From: Paenactinomyces guangxiensis
Lineage (GTDB): Bacteria; Bacillota; Bacilli; Thermoactinomycetales; Thermoactinomycetaceae
Length of the DNA stretch: 64,000 nucleotides
Assembly: GCF_016055185.1 (NCBI RefSeq)
Contig: NZ_JAECVR010000021.1
Location: 1-64,000 of the forward strand
Direction: 5' to 3'
Shown here piece by piece: positions 24,253-34,279 of the stretch. The notes beneath the pieces were generated by a model. The model saw nothing but the letters and a program-made list of their open reading frames with translations. It ran no database searches and had not been told where the DNA came from. Made by a program: the position numbers and the translations under genes. The first letter of the stretch is position 1. Every line of letters starts with the position of its first letter.

Positions 24253-24282
24253 ACCCCGCTTCCTGATGTGGAGGAGCGGGGT
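24253..24282 (-). terminator. Terminator of the nuo operon
   Basis: ACCCCGCT (24253-24260) and AGCGGGGT (24275-24282) form an eight-pair stem followed on the minus strand by the T-rich ATTATTC. It lies 23 bases after the nuoN stop. Confidence 0.7.
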
Positions 24283-24304
24283 GAAATTGTTTCTGGCAAA
24301 AACT

Positions 24305-25813
24305 TTATTGCTGCATCATATTTTCGGCGGGACTCAATCCCAGGCCCCAGTTGATTTTGCCCAAAAACTGGACAACTGCATCGGGATAAATCCCCAATCC
24401 AATCGTTCCGGCCAGGCCGATGACAATAACGAGACCCGCTGTCCACGGGACGGGGATGGCAGCGACGGAGGGGGCTGATCGGAAATACATCTGGCGAATG
24501 ATGCCAAAATAGTAGTAATAAGAAATGATCGTGGTGACAATCATAATGCCGGCGAGCCAGAATTTTTGGCTGGAGACTGCGCTGGTCAGAAGATAAAACT
24601 TGCCGAAAAAACCGGCTGTGACCGGAATTCCCGCCAGCGAGATCAAGAAGACGGACATGGCAAAAGCAAGCCAGGGCGATTTTCGATGCAACCCTGCAAA
24701 TGCACTGATTTTTTCATTTTCCGATTCCCTGGTTACCAGATCAATGATGCAGAATGCGCCCATAGTCATAAACAGGTAGACCAGAAGATAGTACGCCATA
24801 CTTGAAAATGGCATCAAGCCCAGGGTGGCAAGAGGAACTAAAATGTACCCTGCCTGTGCAATGCTGGAATAAGCCATCAGCCGCTTCGCGTTGGTTTGTT
24901 TGAGAGCAACTGTATTTCCCACTATCATCGAAAGGGCGGCGATGATGATCAAGAGGGGTCCAACCACTTCTTCCCAGGCCCCCGTGTTGATAAGAGGGAC
25001 ATAGGCGATCAGCAAAATACGCATTACAAAGGCAAAAGCAGCTGTTTTGGAAACGACGGATAAAAATGCCGTAATCGGAGTGGAGGCTCCCTGGTAGACA
25101 TCAGGTGTCCACATTTGGAAGGGAGCAGTGGCGATTTTGAAGCCAAAGCCCACTACCATCAAGAACAGGGAAAGAAAGATGATAAGCTCATATCCGCCGT
25201 TTAATGCCTCCATCATCCTCTGCTGGATCGTAAACAGATTGGTGCTACCGGTCAATCCGTAGACAAATGACATCCCGTACAGAATAAAAGCAGAGGAAAC
25301 GCCTCCCAGCACAACGTACTTCCAGGCCGCTTCATTTGATTGCAATTCTTTTTTGCGAATCCCCACCAGAATATAAGAAGAAAGGCTTAATAGTTCCAGC
25401 CCGACGAACAGGGTGATCAAGTCGGCGGAAGAAACCATGATCATTCCACCGAGGACCGCGGTTAACAGGAGATAGTAGTACTCTCCTTCTTTGGCTTCCG
25501 GGTCTTCTTTTTTCTGTCCCAGAGAAAAGAGGAGCACAAGGGCTGTTCCGGCAAGGATGATTCCCTTAAAAGTTAAGCTGTAGGGATCAATGCGATAGGT
25601 ATCCCCCAAAATTTGATAACTTGGGTGGTCAAAGCCCATACCGACAAAGACTCCGGCCGCAATAACGCTCAGCAGGCTTAAAACACCGATGATCTTGCGC
25701 GGAACCGATTCCTTCAACACTAAATCGATCACTGACAGAAGGGCGGCGGCAGAGACGATGACCAGCTCCGGAGCCATTACCTTCAAATCAAAATCGAGCA
25801 GATATTGTTCCAT
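24305..25813 (-). CDS. nuoN: NADH-quinone oxidoreductase subunit N
   Basis: A 502-residue antiporter-like membrane subunit of complex I, with about 14 hydrophobic segments. LELLSLSSYILVGI and the lysines of the proton channel in FKIATAPFQMWTPDVYQGAST and LMAYSSIAQAGYIL are typical. The frame is open to 25894 but ATG 25813 has GGAGGG 8 bases upstream and starts just after the nuoM stop. Last gene of the operon. Confidence 0.94.
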   Translation of the reverse strand: MEQYLLDFDLKVMAPELVIVSAAALLSVIDLVLKESVPRKIIGVLSLLSVIAAGVFVGMGFDHPSYQILGDTYRIDPYSLTFKGIILAGTALVLLFSLGQKKEDPEAKEGEYYYLLLTAVLGGMIMVSSADLITLFVGLELLSLSSYILVGIRKKELQSNEAAWKYVVLGGVSSAFILYGMSFVYGLTGSTNLFTIQQRMMEALNGGYELIIFLSLFLMVVGFGFKIATAPFQMWTPDVYQGASTPITAFLSVVSKTAAFAFVMRILLIAYVPLINTGAWEEVVGPLLIIIAALSMIVGNTVALKQTNAKRLMAYSSIAQAGYILVPLATLGLMPFSSMAYYLLVYLFMTMGAFCIIDLVTRESENEKISAFAGLHRKSPWLAFAMSVFLISLAGIPVTAGFFGKFYLLTSAVSSQKFWLAGIMIVTTIISYYYYFGIIRQMYFRSAPSVAAIPVPWTAGLVIVIGLAGTIGLGIYPDAVVQFLGKINWGLGLSPAENMMQQ

Positions 25814-25817
25814 GTGC

Positions 25818-27341
25818 CTACCCTCCGATCCTTGACACGATAAGTTGTAATGTTTGCTGCATCGGATTGCCCAGAACATCCGGATAGACACCAATCAGGA
25901 CGATGAGCCCAACGAATATCATCATGGGAACACTTTCTTTGATATGGATATCTGAAAGTTGTACAAACCGTTCCCGAATCGGCCCAAAGGAAGTTTTTAA
26001 CACAGCCCTCAGTGTATAGACAGCTGCCAGGATCAATCCAGGGGTTCCAATCGCAGCTATAACCGGTTTCACCTTAAACAACCCTAAAAACGCCATAAAT
26101 TCGCTGATAAATCCGGATAAACCAGGCAGCCCGAGAAGTGCCAGTGCGGCCACCATCATGATTCCCGAGAAGAGCGGCATCGATTTGGCTAATCCGCTCA
26201 ACTCATCCAGCTGGGTCGTTTTGGTCCGTTCATATAAGCTTCCCACGAGGAAAAACAGCAGCGCTGAAATCAATCCGTGTGAGATGGCCTGAAAAATAGC
26301 TCCTTGCAGGCCCGTACCATTAAGTGCGGCAACACCGAGCAGGATAATCCCCATATGGCTGACACTGGAGTAGGCTAACACTTTTTTCAGCTCTTTTTCT
26401 ACAAAAGCGAGAATTGCACCGTACAGAATGTTGATCAATCCGAGGATGGCAAGTACAGTTGCCGCCTCTTTCATATAGGCCGGATAAAAGCCCACCCCGA
26501 AACGAATCAAGCCATAAGCTCCCATCTTCAGCAAAATTCCCGAATGGATCATCACCACAGGAGTTGGTGCTTCCGTGTGAACGCGGAGCATCCAGGGATG
26601 GAACGGGAACATTGGCAATTTGATGCCAAAGGCGATGATGAGGCATATAAAGATCAGCCATAACATCACTTTAAACTGGTCGTTCAACAGATCCGCCTGA
26701 GCAATAATCTCGCTCATGCCCTTTTCAATCGCGGAATACTCCAGCGATCCAAACAGGAGCAGAAAACCGACCAGGGCAAACAACATAAAGCCCGATCCCA
26801 ATCCGTTGTAAAGCAAAAAGTGATTTGCCGCTTTTTCTTTACCGAGATACCCCCAGATCCCAATGAGAAAAAATGTAGTGACCAGAGTAATCTCAAAGAA
26901 GATAAAGAACAAGAAAAAGTCATGGGCAAGGAATACTCCCAGCATCCCTGTCTGCAATAATAACAGAAGCAGATAGTACTCTTTCGTTCTCTTTTTGATG
27001 TACAAAGAGGCCACCGCTGCCAGTGTACTTACGATACTGGTGAGCAGAACAAGTGGCACGGACAAGCCGTCCGCCCCCATACTGTAATGAAAAACCCACG
27101 GGTTTGCCTGCGGGAACGGGACTTGAAACCATACATAAGACTTCAGCCACTGCATTCCATTTTGCCCTGTATCAAAAGCAGCGTACATCAGGACGGACAG
27201 AGCCAGGGACGGAAGGGTAGCCAGGATGCCTGTGAGACGATGCCACCCCTGCTTTTTCCGGGGAAGGCAGAGAATGAGAAAAACACCAATGAGTGGCGCA
27301 AATGTAACCAAAGTTGGAGACCAATCCATGATCATTTCCAT
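25818..27341 (-). CDS. nuoM: NADH-quinone oxidoreductase subunit M
   Basis: A 507-residue antiporter-like subunit with FFEITLVTTFFLIGIWG (conserved Glu in the fifth helix), FHPWMLRVHTEAPTPVVM and VLAYSSVSHMGIILLG. It starts at ATG 27341, overlapping the end of nuoL by 10 bases, with GGAGG 8 bases upstream. Translational coupling is likely. Confidence 0.95.
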   Translation of the reverse strand: MEMIMDWSPTLVTFAPLIGVFLILCLPRKKQGWHRLTGILATLPSLALSVLMYAAFDTGQNGMQWLKSYVWFQVPFPQANPWVFHYSMGADGLSVPLVLLTSIVSTLAAVASLYIKKRTKEYYLLLLLLQTGMLGVFLAHDFFLFFIFFEITLVTTFFLIGIWGYLGKEKAANHFLLYNGLGSGFMLFALVGFLLLFGSLEYSAIEKGMSEIIAQADLLNDQFKVMLWLIFICLIIAFGIKLPMFPFHPWMLRVHTEAPTPVVMIHSGILLKMGAYGLIRFGVGFYPAYMKEAATVLAILGLINILYGAILAFVEKELKKVLAYSSVSHMGIILLGVAALNGTGLQGAIFQAISHGLISALLFFLVGSLYERTKTTQLDELSGLAKSMPLFSGIMMVAALALLGLPGLSGFISEFMAFLGLFKVKPVIAAIGTPGLILAAVYTLRAVLKTSFGPIRERFVQLSDIHIKESVPMMIFVGLIVLIGVYPDVLGNPMQQTLQLIVSRIGG

Positions 27342-29197
27342 TCAAATAACCTCCCCGCCGTCAAGCCGACAATCAACAAGACAAACCCGATCAAACTGAC
27401 CAGGGCATAGGTCTGGGCCTGACCGTTTTGCAAGCGGGAACCCAGTTGTCCGATCACCGAGGAAACCCAGGCGCTCAAGTAGACAAGTCCACCCACAATG
27501 AAGCGGTCGATCCCGTTTAAAAACCAGCCAAACCCTTTCAGCGGCAAAACAAATAGAACATGGTAAACTTCATCAATATAATATTTGCGGTAGACCAGCT
27601 GGTAGAGCCAGGGAACTGCTCTGGTCACAGATGCAGGAGAAATTCGTTTTTGCCCGTACATCACATAGGCCAACCCGATTCCCAACAGGGCAACCGCGAT
27701 CGCCAGGAACGGAATCCACAGCGGCGTTTGCTCAAGCGAAGCCTGATGGATCGACAAGCCTTGAGTCAGCCAGTGTTCCAGCCAATGCCCGGGGGTATTT
27801 GAAAATCCGGCCACCGTGGTGAAAAGAGCCAGGATCATGATTGGAATCATCATTACGCAGGGAACGCGATCCGCCTTATGATCTCCGCGGGCTTCCCCGG
27901 TAAACACCATAAAAAACAGGCGAAACATATAAAAAGCGGTGAAGAATGCCGCAATCACTCCCACTGCAAACAGCCCCATCCGGCCATCGGTATAGGCGGA
28001 CAGCAATATTTCATCCTTGGAGAAAAATCCTGAAAAAGGCGGGATACCGGCGATCGAGAGACATCCGATGAGAAACCAGATGCCCAGCCATCGATTTTTC
28101 TTCCACAATCCGCCCATCTTGCGAATATCCTGTTCGTGGTGCAGGCTGACAATTACGGCTCCCGCTCCGAGGAACAACAGTGCTTTAAAGAAAGCATGAG
28201 TCATCAGATGGAAAACCCCCGCAACATAACCGGCCGATCCAAGGGCCAGCATCATGTACCCCAGCTGGCTGACGGTTGAATAAGCAAGAACCCGTTTGAT
28301 ATCGTTTTGAGCCAATCCGATTGAAGCGGCAAAAATCGCTGTGAAGCCACCGATATAAGCCACCACACTCATGGCCGTCTCTGATGCCTGGAACAGGAAA
28401 AAGAGATTGGCGACAAGATAAACACCTGCGGCCACCATCGTAGCGGCATGGATGAGAGCACTGACCGGAGTCGGACCTTCCATCGCATCGGGCAACCAGG
28501 TATGTAAGGGAAACTGGCCTGACTTACCGACCGCACCCACAAATATGAGAATCGCGGTCAATGTGATCATCCAGGGTTCGATCACACCTCCGGCGACAGC
28601 CTCTTTAAGGTCTCTCAACTCAAAGCTTCCCGCTTGCCAGAACAGGAGGGAGATCGCGATAAACAGGCCTATATCACCGATTCTTGTTACGATAAATGCT
28701 TTTCTCGCCGCCGCTTTTGCCTCAGGCTTAAAGTACCAGAAGCCGACTAACAGGAACGAGCAAACCCCCACCAGCTCCCAGAAAATATAGATCCCAAGCA
28801 AGTTGGACGAGATCACCAGCCCAAGCATGGAGAAGGTGAAAAGAGAGAGATAAGCATAGAAGGTATTTAACCGCTTATCTTTTTTCATATACCCCCAGGA
28901 ATAAAGCTGGACAAGAAAACTGACCGAACTTACGATCACTAACATCAAGACATTTAACGGCGCAACATCGATGCTGAAATTGATGACGGTTTGATCAATA
29001 TGAAACCAGGGCACTTTCCAGTAAGTTTGCCCGGTGTTGGTTATACTTTCCCATAAGACCGGGAGCGAAAGGAGCAAGGAAATAAAGGTGGCGATGATGC
29101 CGATCAGGGCAGACGCTCCTTTACTCCACACCTTTCTTCCCACGGTGAGCAGAAGAAAAGCGATCAAGGGAAAGAGGGGAATGAATAAAGCCTTCAT
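27332..29197 (-). CDS. nuoL: NADH-quinone oxidoreductase subunit L
   Basis: A 621-residue antiporter-like subunit, the distal proton channel of complex I, with the long lateral helix expected at its C-terminal end. Seen are FWELVGVCSFLLVGFWYF, GKSGQFPLHTWLPDAMEGPTPVSALIHAATMV and VLAYSTVSQLGYMMLALG. It follows nuoK after 40 bases. Length and motifs are normal. Confidence 0.95.
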   Translation of the reverse strand: MKALFIPLFPLIAFLLLTVGRKVWSKGASALIGIIATFISLLLSLPVLWESITNTGQTYWKVPWFHIDQTVINFSIDVAPLNVLMLVIVSSVSFLVQLYSWGYMKKDKRLNTFYAYLSLFTFSMLGLVISSNLLGIYIFWELVGVCSFLLVGFWYFKPEAKAAARKAFIVTRIGDIGLFIAISLLFWQAGSFELRDLKEAVAGGVIEPWMITLTAILIFVGAVGKSGQFPLHTWLPDAMEGPTPVSALIHAATMVAAGVYLVANLFFLFQASETAMSVVAYIGGFTAIFAASIGLAQNDIKRVLAYSTVSQLGYMMLALGSAGYVAGVFHLMTHAFFKALLFLGAGAVIVSLHHEQDIRKMGGLWKKNRWLGIWFLIGCLSIAGIPPFSGFFSKDEILLSAYTDGRMGLFAVGVIAAFFTAFYMFRLFFMVFTGEARGDHKADRVPCVMMIPIMILALFTTVAGFSNTPGHWLEHWLTQGLSIHQASLEQTPLWIPFLAIAVALLGIGLAYVMYGQKRISPASVTRAVPWLYQLVYRKYYIDEVYHVLFVLPLKGFGWFLNGIDRFIVGGLVYLSAWVSSVIGQLGSRLQNGQAQTYALVSLIGFVLLIVGLTAGRLFEWK

Positions 29198-29237
29198 GTT
29201 TACCCATCCTTCTTCCGAAATGTTTTTTGAGATGTCG

Positions 29238-29543
29238 TCAACCTTTCATTGAGTCATATTTATCTGCTTCTGCCGTTCCCTTATTGCGGTAAAGAGCAAT
29301 TAAGATGGCGATTCCCACCGCCGCTTCCGCCGCAGCTACTGTGATGGTGAACAAAGTAAATATTTGCCCCGTAATGTTCGGAAACAATCCATATTTAGAA
29401 AAGGCAACCAGATTGATATTGACTGCGTTCAGCATCAATTCAATCGAAAAGAGGACAATGACGGCATTCCGTTTTGTCAACACCCCGTACAATCCAATGC
29501 TGAACAAAATAGCAGCCAGTGCCAGATAAGAAGTGAGATACAT
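29238..29543 (-). CDS. nuoK: NADH-quinone oxidoreductase subunit K
   Basis: A 101-residue, three-helix subunit. The second helix has the conserved Glu in [17 protein letters not shown] and the third has [17 protein letters not shown] with a second conserved Glu, both on the proton path. ATG 29543 directly follows the nuoJ stop. Confidence 0.95.
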   Translation of the reverse strand: MYLTSYLALAAILFSIGLYGVLTKRNAVIVLFSIELMLNAVNINLVAFSKYGLFPNITGQIFTLFTITVAAAEAAVGIAILIALYRNKGTAEADKYDSMKG

Positions 29544-30047
29544 CTATTTCTCCTCCTTTTTGGCAAGGATGACAGCTCCTACCAGGGCGACGAGCAACAG
29601 GACGGATGCTAACTCAAACGGAATGACATATTGTTTAAAAACTGTTTCTCCCAGTTTAGCAACCCCAAACAGTTTAGGATCTGCCGTTCCGCCGGCGATT
29701 GGCGTTTGGTAGATAATCCACATCACTACACCGAAAAATGCCGCTACCCCTATAAAGCTGAGGACGGAGTGCATGGGCCGGATGCTGCCTTGATCCTCAT
29801 CTTTATGCTTCGTTAACATAATCCCAAATAACATCAGAATGGAAACGGCTCCGGTATAGATGAGGATCTGGACAACAGCCAAAAATTCAGCATTTAAGAG
29901 CAGGTAGATTCCGGCAATACTGAAAAAGGTAAAGGCCAGAGCCAGCGCCATATGGATGACGCGGGTAAAGTTGATCATAAACACGGCTCCGCCAATCGCC
30001 ATCACAGATAAAATGAAAAAAGCGATAAATTCACCAGTCAGGTTCAT
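29544..30047 (-). CDS. nuoJ: NADH-quinone oxidoreductase subunit J
   Basis: A 167-residue membrane subunit with five hydrophobic segments, including FVQ-type AVVQILIYTGAVSILMLFGIML, the conserved region of helix three. It ends in a short charged tail. Its ATG overlaps the nuoI stop (ATGA). Confidence 0.94.
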   Translation of the reverse strand: MNLTGEFIAFFILSVMAIGGAVFMINFTRVIHMALALAFTFFSIAGIYLLLNAEFLAVVQILIYTGAVSILMLFGIMLTKHKDEDQGSIRPMHSVLSFIGVAAFFGVVMWIIYQTPIAGGTADPKLFGVAKLGETVFKQYVIPFELASVLLLVALVGAVILAKKEEK

Positions 30048-30496
30048 GATGCCTTCCCTCCTGGCTTTTTAGGCTTCGCCGAGTTATTCTCCACCCGGAT
30101 ATTTTGATCATTGGCATGCAGCCACTCCATATCTTTAAACAGCTCGTCACGGCTGTAAACCGCCAGTTCATAGTTATTTGTCATCACTACCGCCTCGGTG
30201 GGACAAACTTCCGTACATAAATCACACAAAATGCAAATTTCAAAATTGATATCATACGTTTCGATGACTTTTCCCTTTTTGTCAGGGTCCGGATGCTTCT
30301 TGCCCGTTAAGGTAATGCAATCAGTGGGGCAGATCCGGGCGCACATATTGCAGACAATACATTTTTCCGGGTCAAAATACTGGATCCCCCTAAACCGGTC
30401 CGGCATCTTTAACGGTTCATCCGGATAACTGTAGGTCACTTTCGGTTTGGTCATATTTTTCAGGGTGATGCCAAGACCTTTAACTAACCCAAACAT
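30044..30496 (-). CDS. nuoI: NADH-quinone oxidoreductase subunit I, two 4Fe-4S clusters
   Basis: A 150-residue peripheral-arm subunit carrying clusters N6a and N6b. The two ferredoxin motifs are CIVCNMCARICP (about residues 46-57) and CILCDLCTEVCP (about 92-103). It passes electrons toward subunit B. The start ATG 30496 has GGGAAG upstream; the gene follows nuoH after 24 bases. Confidence 0.95.
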   Translation of the reverse strand: MFGLVKGLGITLKNMTKPKVTYSYPDEPLKMPDRFRGIQYFDPEKCIVCNMCARICPTDCITLTGKKHPDPDKKGKVIETYDINFEICILCDLCTEVCPTEAVVMTNNYELAVYSRDELFKDMEWLHANDQNIRVENNSAKPKKPGGKAS

Positions 30497-30520
30497 GTCT
30501 TCTCTTCCCTCCTATCCTTT

Positions 30521-31495
30521 TTAATACAGCTGGCCGATCATCGGAACTTCTTTTAAAACTGCGCTCAAAAAAATGTTAAACAGGGCGAGCGGCAGGAGTA
30601 CCTTCCAGGCAAACTGCATCAGTTGGTCAACACGAATCCGCGGCATGGTAGCCCGAACCCAGAACAAGAAAAACACGATCAGTCCAAACTTCAGAATGAA
30701 CCAGACCACAGGCGGAATAAATGTGAGCCCGAACGGTGCATTCCATCCACCCAGATAAAGGACCGTAGTTAAGGAGGCCATGGCGAAGACATATACATAC
30801 TCTGCCAGCATAAAGAAGGCAAAGCGAAAACCTGTATATTCCACATGATAACCGGCGACCAGTTCTGATTCTGCTTCCGGCAGGTCAAACGGTGTCCGGT
30901 TTAACTCCGAGATGGAGGCGATAAGAAAAACAACAAACCCGATAAATTGCGGGAAAATAAACCAGACTTTTTCCTGGGCAGCCACAATTTCGTGTAAATT
31001 TAATGATCCGGCACTCATGATAATCCCTACGACAGACATGACGAGCGGGATTTCATAGCTGATCATCTGAGCCGCCGACCTCATGCCTCCCAAAAGGGCA
31101 TACTTGTTATTGGAGGCCCAGCCGCCGATCAAAATTCCGATGATGGTGATGCTGGAGATCGCCATGTAGTACAGAAGCCCGACGGCAAAATCGGCAAATT
31201 TGATCTTGTCCGTAAACGGGATCACAGCGAGAACGGCAAACGCCGGTACAAAAGCGATGACAGGCGCAATTTTAAACAGGGCCTCATCTGCCTTTTTCGG
31301 GACAATATCCTCTTTGATCAGGAGTTTAAAAACATCAGCCACGGTTTGCAGCAATCCCCACGGCCCTACGCGCACCGGACCAACCCGGTTTTGAATCCAA
31401 CCGATCACTTTCCGCTCAAACAAAATCGCATAGGTGACAAAACCCAGCACGACAAGGAGCAACAAAACGGGGCCCAGGATGATGATGAGGTTCAT
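30521..31495 (-). CDS. nuoH: NADH-quinone oxidoreductase subunit H
   Basis: A 324-residue membrane subunit joining the peripheral and membrane arms and forming part of the quinone channel. Seen are ERKVIGWIQNRVGPVRVGPWGLLQ, SELNRTPFDLPEAESELVAGYHVEYTG and RATMPRIRVDQLMQFAWK. The frame opens at TTG 31501, but ATG 31495 is 7 bases after GGGGAGG and shares its A with the nuoD stop. Confidence 0.95.
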   Translation of the reverse strand: MNLIIILGPVLLLLVVLGFVTYAILFERKVIGWIQNRVGPVRVGPWGLLQTVADVFKLLIKEDIVPKKADEALFKIAPVIAFVPAFAVLAVIPFTDKIKFADFAVGLLYYMAISSITIIGILIGGWASNNKYALLGGMRSAAQMISYEIPLVMSVVGIIMSAGSLNLHEIVAAQEKVWFIFPQFIGFVVFLIASISELNRTPFDLPEAESELVAGYHVEYTGFRFAFFMLAEYVYVFAMASLTTVLYLGGWNAPFGLTFIPPVVWFILKFGLIVFFLFWVRATMPRIRVDQLMQFAWKVLLPLALFNIFLSAVLKEVPMIGQLY

Positions 31496-32595
31496 CAGCA
31501 ATCCACCTCCCCAAGTACAATATCAATACCACCCAGAATTGCAACCAGGTTGGAAATATTCTCCCCTTTTAAAAGAGTAGGCAGGATTTGCAGATTATAG
31601 AACGAGGGCCGACGGAACTTCAGCCGCCACGGTTTATCCTTCCCTTTGCTTACGATATGGCAGCCTAGTTCTCCGCGCGGCGATTCAATCCCTACGTATA
31701 CCTCACCTTCCGGTACACGAAGGACACGCGGCACCTTCCCCATCGTGGGCCCATCTTCAGGAAACTGATGGACAGCTTGCTCCACAATTTTGAGCGATTC
31801 ATCTATTTCCTGCATCCGGCAATGGTATTTCTCATATAGGTCACCTGTTTTTCCAACCGGAATATGAAAGTCAAAACGGTCGTAAATCGAGTAAGGCTGA
31901 TCTTTTCGCAAATCCCATTTGATCCCGGTCACCCTCAGGTTGGCTCCGGACAGAGCAAATTGGATTGCCGTGTCCCGATCGTAGATCCCGATCCCTTTTG
32001 TCCGTTGAATGAAGATTTCATTTCCGGAGATCAGTCCGTGATACTCCTTCATCTGTTTCTTCATATACTCAACAAACCCTGCCACTTTTTCGATCCAGCC
32101 CGGAGGAGCATCCCATTTGACTCCGCCAACCCGCATATAATTATAGGTTAATCTGGCTCCGCAAAGTTCATTGAACAGGTTCAGAATTTGCTCCCGGTCG
32201 CGGAAAGCATACAGAAAAGGGCTCATCGCGCCGATATCCAGCAGGTATGTTCCCATCCATACCAAATGGCTGGCGATCCGGTTTAACTCCATCACAATGA
32301 CGCGCAAAAACTCGGCCCGCTCGGGGATTTCCAAACCCATCAGCGTTTCCGTCGCATGCACGATGGCATAGTTATTGGTCATGGCAGCCAGATAATCCAT
32401 CCGGTCTGTATACGGTATAATTTGCGTGTAATTGAGGTCTTCCGCTAATTTTTCCGTTCCCCGGTGCAAATAGCCAATCACCGGTTCTGCATCGACAATC
32501 GTCTCCCCGTCCATTTTGACGACCAGGCGCAAAACTCCGTGAGTGCTCGGATGCTGGGGGCCTACGTTTAGCAGCATTTCTTCTGTTCGCAGCAA
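31495..32595 (-). CDS. nuoD: NADH-quinone oxidoreductase subunit D
   Basis: A 366-residue 49-kDa-type subunit that forms the quinone site with subunit B. It has VGPQHPSTHGVLRLVVKMDGE with the quinone-site His, GYLHRGTEKLAE, MDYLAAMTNNYA and SPRGELGCHIVSKG. The start is TTG with AAGGAGG 8 bases upstream. It is separate from nuoC, not fused. Confidence 0.95.
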   Translation of the reverse strand: MLRTEEMLLNVGPQHPSTHGVLRLVVKMDGETIVDAEPVIGYLHRGTEKLAEDLNYTQIIPYTDRMDYLAAMTNNYAIVHATETLMGLEIPERAEFLRVIVMELNRIASHLVWMGTYLLDIGAMSPFLYAFRDREQILNLFNELCGARLTYNYMRVGGVKWDAPPGWIEKVAGFVEYMKKQMKEYHGLISGNEIFIQRTKGIGIYDRDTAIQFALSGANLRVTGIKWDLRKDQPYSIYDRFDFHIPVGKTGDLYEKYHCRMQEIDESLKIVEQAVHQFPEDGPTMGKVPRVLRVPEGEVYVGIESPRGELGCHIVSKGKDKPWRLKFRRPSFYNLQILPTLLKGENISNLVAILGGIDIVLGEVDC

Positions 32596-32598
32596 GGA

Positions 32599-33399
32599 TT
32601 ATACCTCCTTATCCAGCGGTTCGTAATCTTTGCGCAAAGGGTGACCTACCCAATCATCCGGCATGAGAATCCGCTTTAAGTTGGGATGACCTTCAAAATG
32701 AACACCGAGCAAGTCATAGATTTCCCGTTCATTCCAGTCAGCCGTTTTCCACAGATGGGATACGGTTGGGACCTTTGCCTGTTCCCGGTCCGTTTTGACA
32801 CGAATCCCAATTTGGTGAGAGTGAGTAAAAGAAATCAGATGATAGACAACTTCCAGATGGGTTTCGTAATCCACACCCGACAGATTTCTTACATAATCGA
32901 AAGAAAGAGCAGGTTCCTCTTTGAGCAAGGTTGCTACCTCTAACCAGTGATTCTTTTTTATGACTAATGTTGGCAGATGGGCATTGGGGCGATTAATATA
33001 AGCATCCTCAATAGAGTCCGCTCCGGCTTTCTCTTTGATGAGCGCCACAAAACGATCAAGTACTGGCTGCTTCGGAGAAGGCTCTTCCGGCTTTTCCTCT
33101 TTGGGTGCTCTGGCTGCCCCCGGACGCGGCCTCGTTCCGGCGGCCGGGCGTGCTCTTCCGGCTGCGGCGGCACGGGGAGCTCTGGGTACCGGCTTCTCCC
33201 CGCCGGCTGGGTCAAAACCAACAGACTTTTGCTGCTTTTTACCGGACTTCTCCGCTGAAGAAGACGTTTGTTTTTCGAAGAGGGGTGCTTCACTTCCGTC
33301 TTCTTTTCCGTCCTGCTCAGATTTTACCTGTTTTTTTTCTACGGAAGATGATGTTTCCTCCCCGGAAGGTGTTTTCTTTTTCTCATCTTTGTCTGTCAT
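32599..33399 (-). CDS. nuoC: NADH-quinone oxidoreductase subunit C with long disordered N-terminus
   Basis: A 266-residue protein. The 30-kDa-subunit domain occupies about residues 110-266, with [46 protein letters not shown] reduced here to its core W-x-ERE-x-YD-x-GV and HPDL-like elements. Residues 1-110 are a charged, low-complexity stretch, first Lys/Glu/Ser-rich and then Ala/Pro/Arg-rich (65-100). Such extensions occur on nuoC of other Bacillales but vary in length. ATG overlaps the nuoB stop. Confidence 0.92.
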   Translation of the reverse strand: MTDKDEKKKTPSGEETSSSVEKKQVKSEQDGKEDGSEAPLFEKQTSSSAEKSGKKQQKSVGFDPAGGEKPVPRAPRAAAAGRARPAAGTRPRPGAARAPKEEKPEEPSPKQPVLDRFVALIKEKAGADSIEDAYINRPNAHLPTLVIKKNHWLEVATLLKEEPALSFDYVRNLSGVDYETHLEVVYHLISFTHSHQIGIRVKTDREQAKVPTVSHLWKTADWNEREIYDLLGVHFEGHPNLKRILMPDDWVGHPLRKDYEPLDKEV

Positions 33400-33914
33400 T
33401 GATTGGTCACCTTCCTTCCGTGCCTGGCTTCATAGCGGATTTTCTCTTGCAGTTTATGAATACCGTAGATGAGAGCCGCCGGATTTGGCGGACAGCCCGG
33501 GATATAAACATCCACCGGAACAATTTGGTCGACACCTTTCACAACTGAGTATGATTTTACATAGGGTCCGCCCGCTGTAGCACAGGAACCCATCGCAATT
33601 ACCCATTTTGGTTCGGGCATTTGGTCATAGAGACGGCGGAGCAACGGGCCCATTTTTTTCGTTACCGTGCCGGCGACAATCATAACATCAGACTGTCTTG
33701 GCGAAGCGCGAAATATAACTCCAAAACGGTCCAAATCATAATGAGAACCACCGGTTCCCATCATTTCAATCGCACAGCAGGCCAGACCGAAAGTAAGCGG
33801 CCACATCGAGTTGCTGCGAGCCCATGCCTTGATCATCTCCAAATTGGTTGTCAGCACATTTCTGTTCAACTCTTGCTCTTCAAACGGTGTAATATTCTCC
33901 AAGTTTATTTCCAT
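33396..33914 (-). CDS. nuoB: NADH-quinone oxidoreductase subunit B, cluster N2
   Basis: A 172-residue subunit that holds the terminal 4Fe-4S cluster N2. The ligands are the double Cys in [11 protein letters not shown], the Cys in [12 protein letters not shown] and the Cys in [13 protein letters not shown]. The frame overlaps the end of nuoA by 10 bases. Confidence 0.96.
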   Translation of the reverse strand: MEINLENITPFEEQELNRNVLTTNLEMIKAWARSNSMWPLTFGLACCAIEMMGTGGSHYDLDRFGVIFRASPRQSDVMIVAGTVTKKMGPLLRRLYDQMPEPKWVIAMGSCATAGGPYVKSYSVVKGVDQIVPVDVYIPGCPPNPAALIYGIHKLQEKIRYEARHGRKVTNQ

Positions 33915-34279
33915 TCCAGCACCTTCTTTTTCCAGGCATAGATGAGCCCGATGACAAGAAACAGTACAAACACCAGCATTTCCACCAGCACAAATAAACC
34001 GATACTCTCACGCAACGAGTCATATGCAACCGCCCACGGATACAGAAAAACGGTCTCAACATCGAAGATGACAAACAGCAAAGCAAACAGATAGTAGCGG
34101 ACATTAAACTGAATCCAGCTGTCTCCGGTAGGGTCGACACCGCTTTCATAGGTGATCGACTTATCCGCAGATGGCTGGTGAGGGCGCAACAGACGTCCTG
34201 CAGTTAAAGCCCCTACCGGCAAGGCGATCCCAACAAGAAAAAAGATCGCTATACTTACAAAACTAGCATCCAGACTCAT
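33905..34279 (-). CDS. nuoA: NADH-quinone oxidoreductase subunit A
   Basis: A 124-residue, three-helix subunit with the family motifs [20 protein letters not shown] and [17 protein letters not shown]. First gene of an operon that runs A-B-C-D-H-I-J-K-L-M-N. The frame continues upstream to 34315, but ATG 34279 has GGAGGG 8 bases before it and matches normal length. Confidence 0.94.
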   Translation of the reverse strand: MSLDASFVSIAIFFLVGIALPVGALTAGRLLRPHQPSADKSITYESGVDPTGDSWIQFNVRYYLFALLFVIFDVETVFLYPWAVAYDSLRESIGLFVLVEMLVFVLFLVIGLIYAWKKKVLEWK

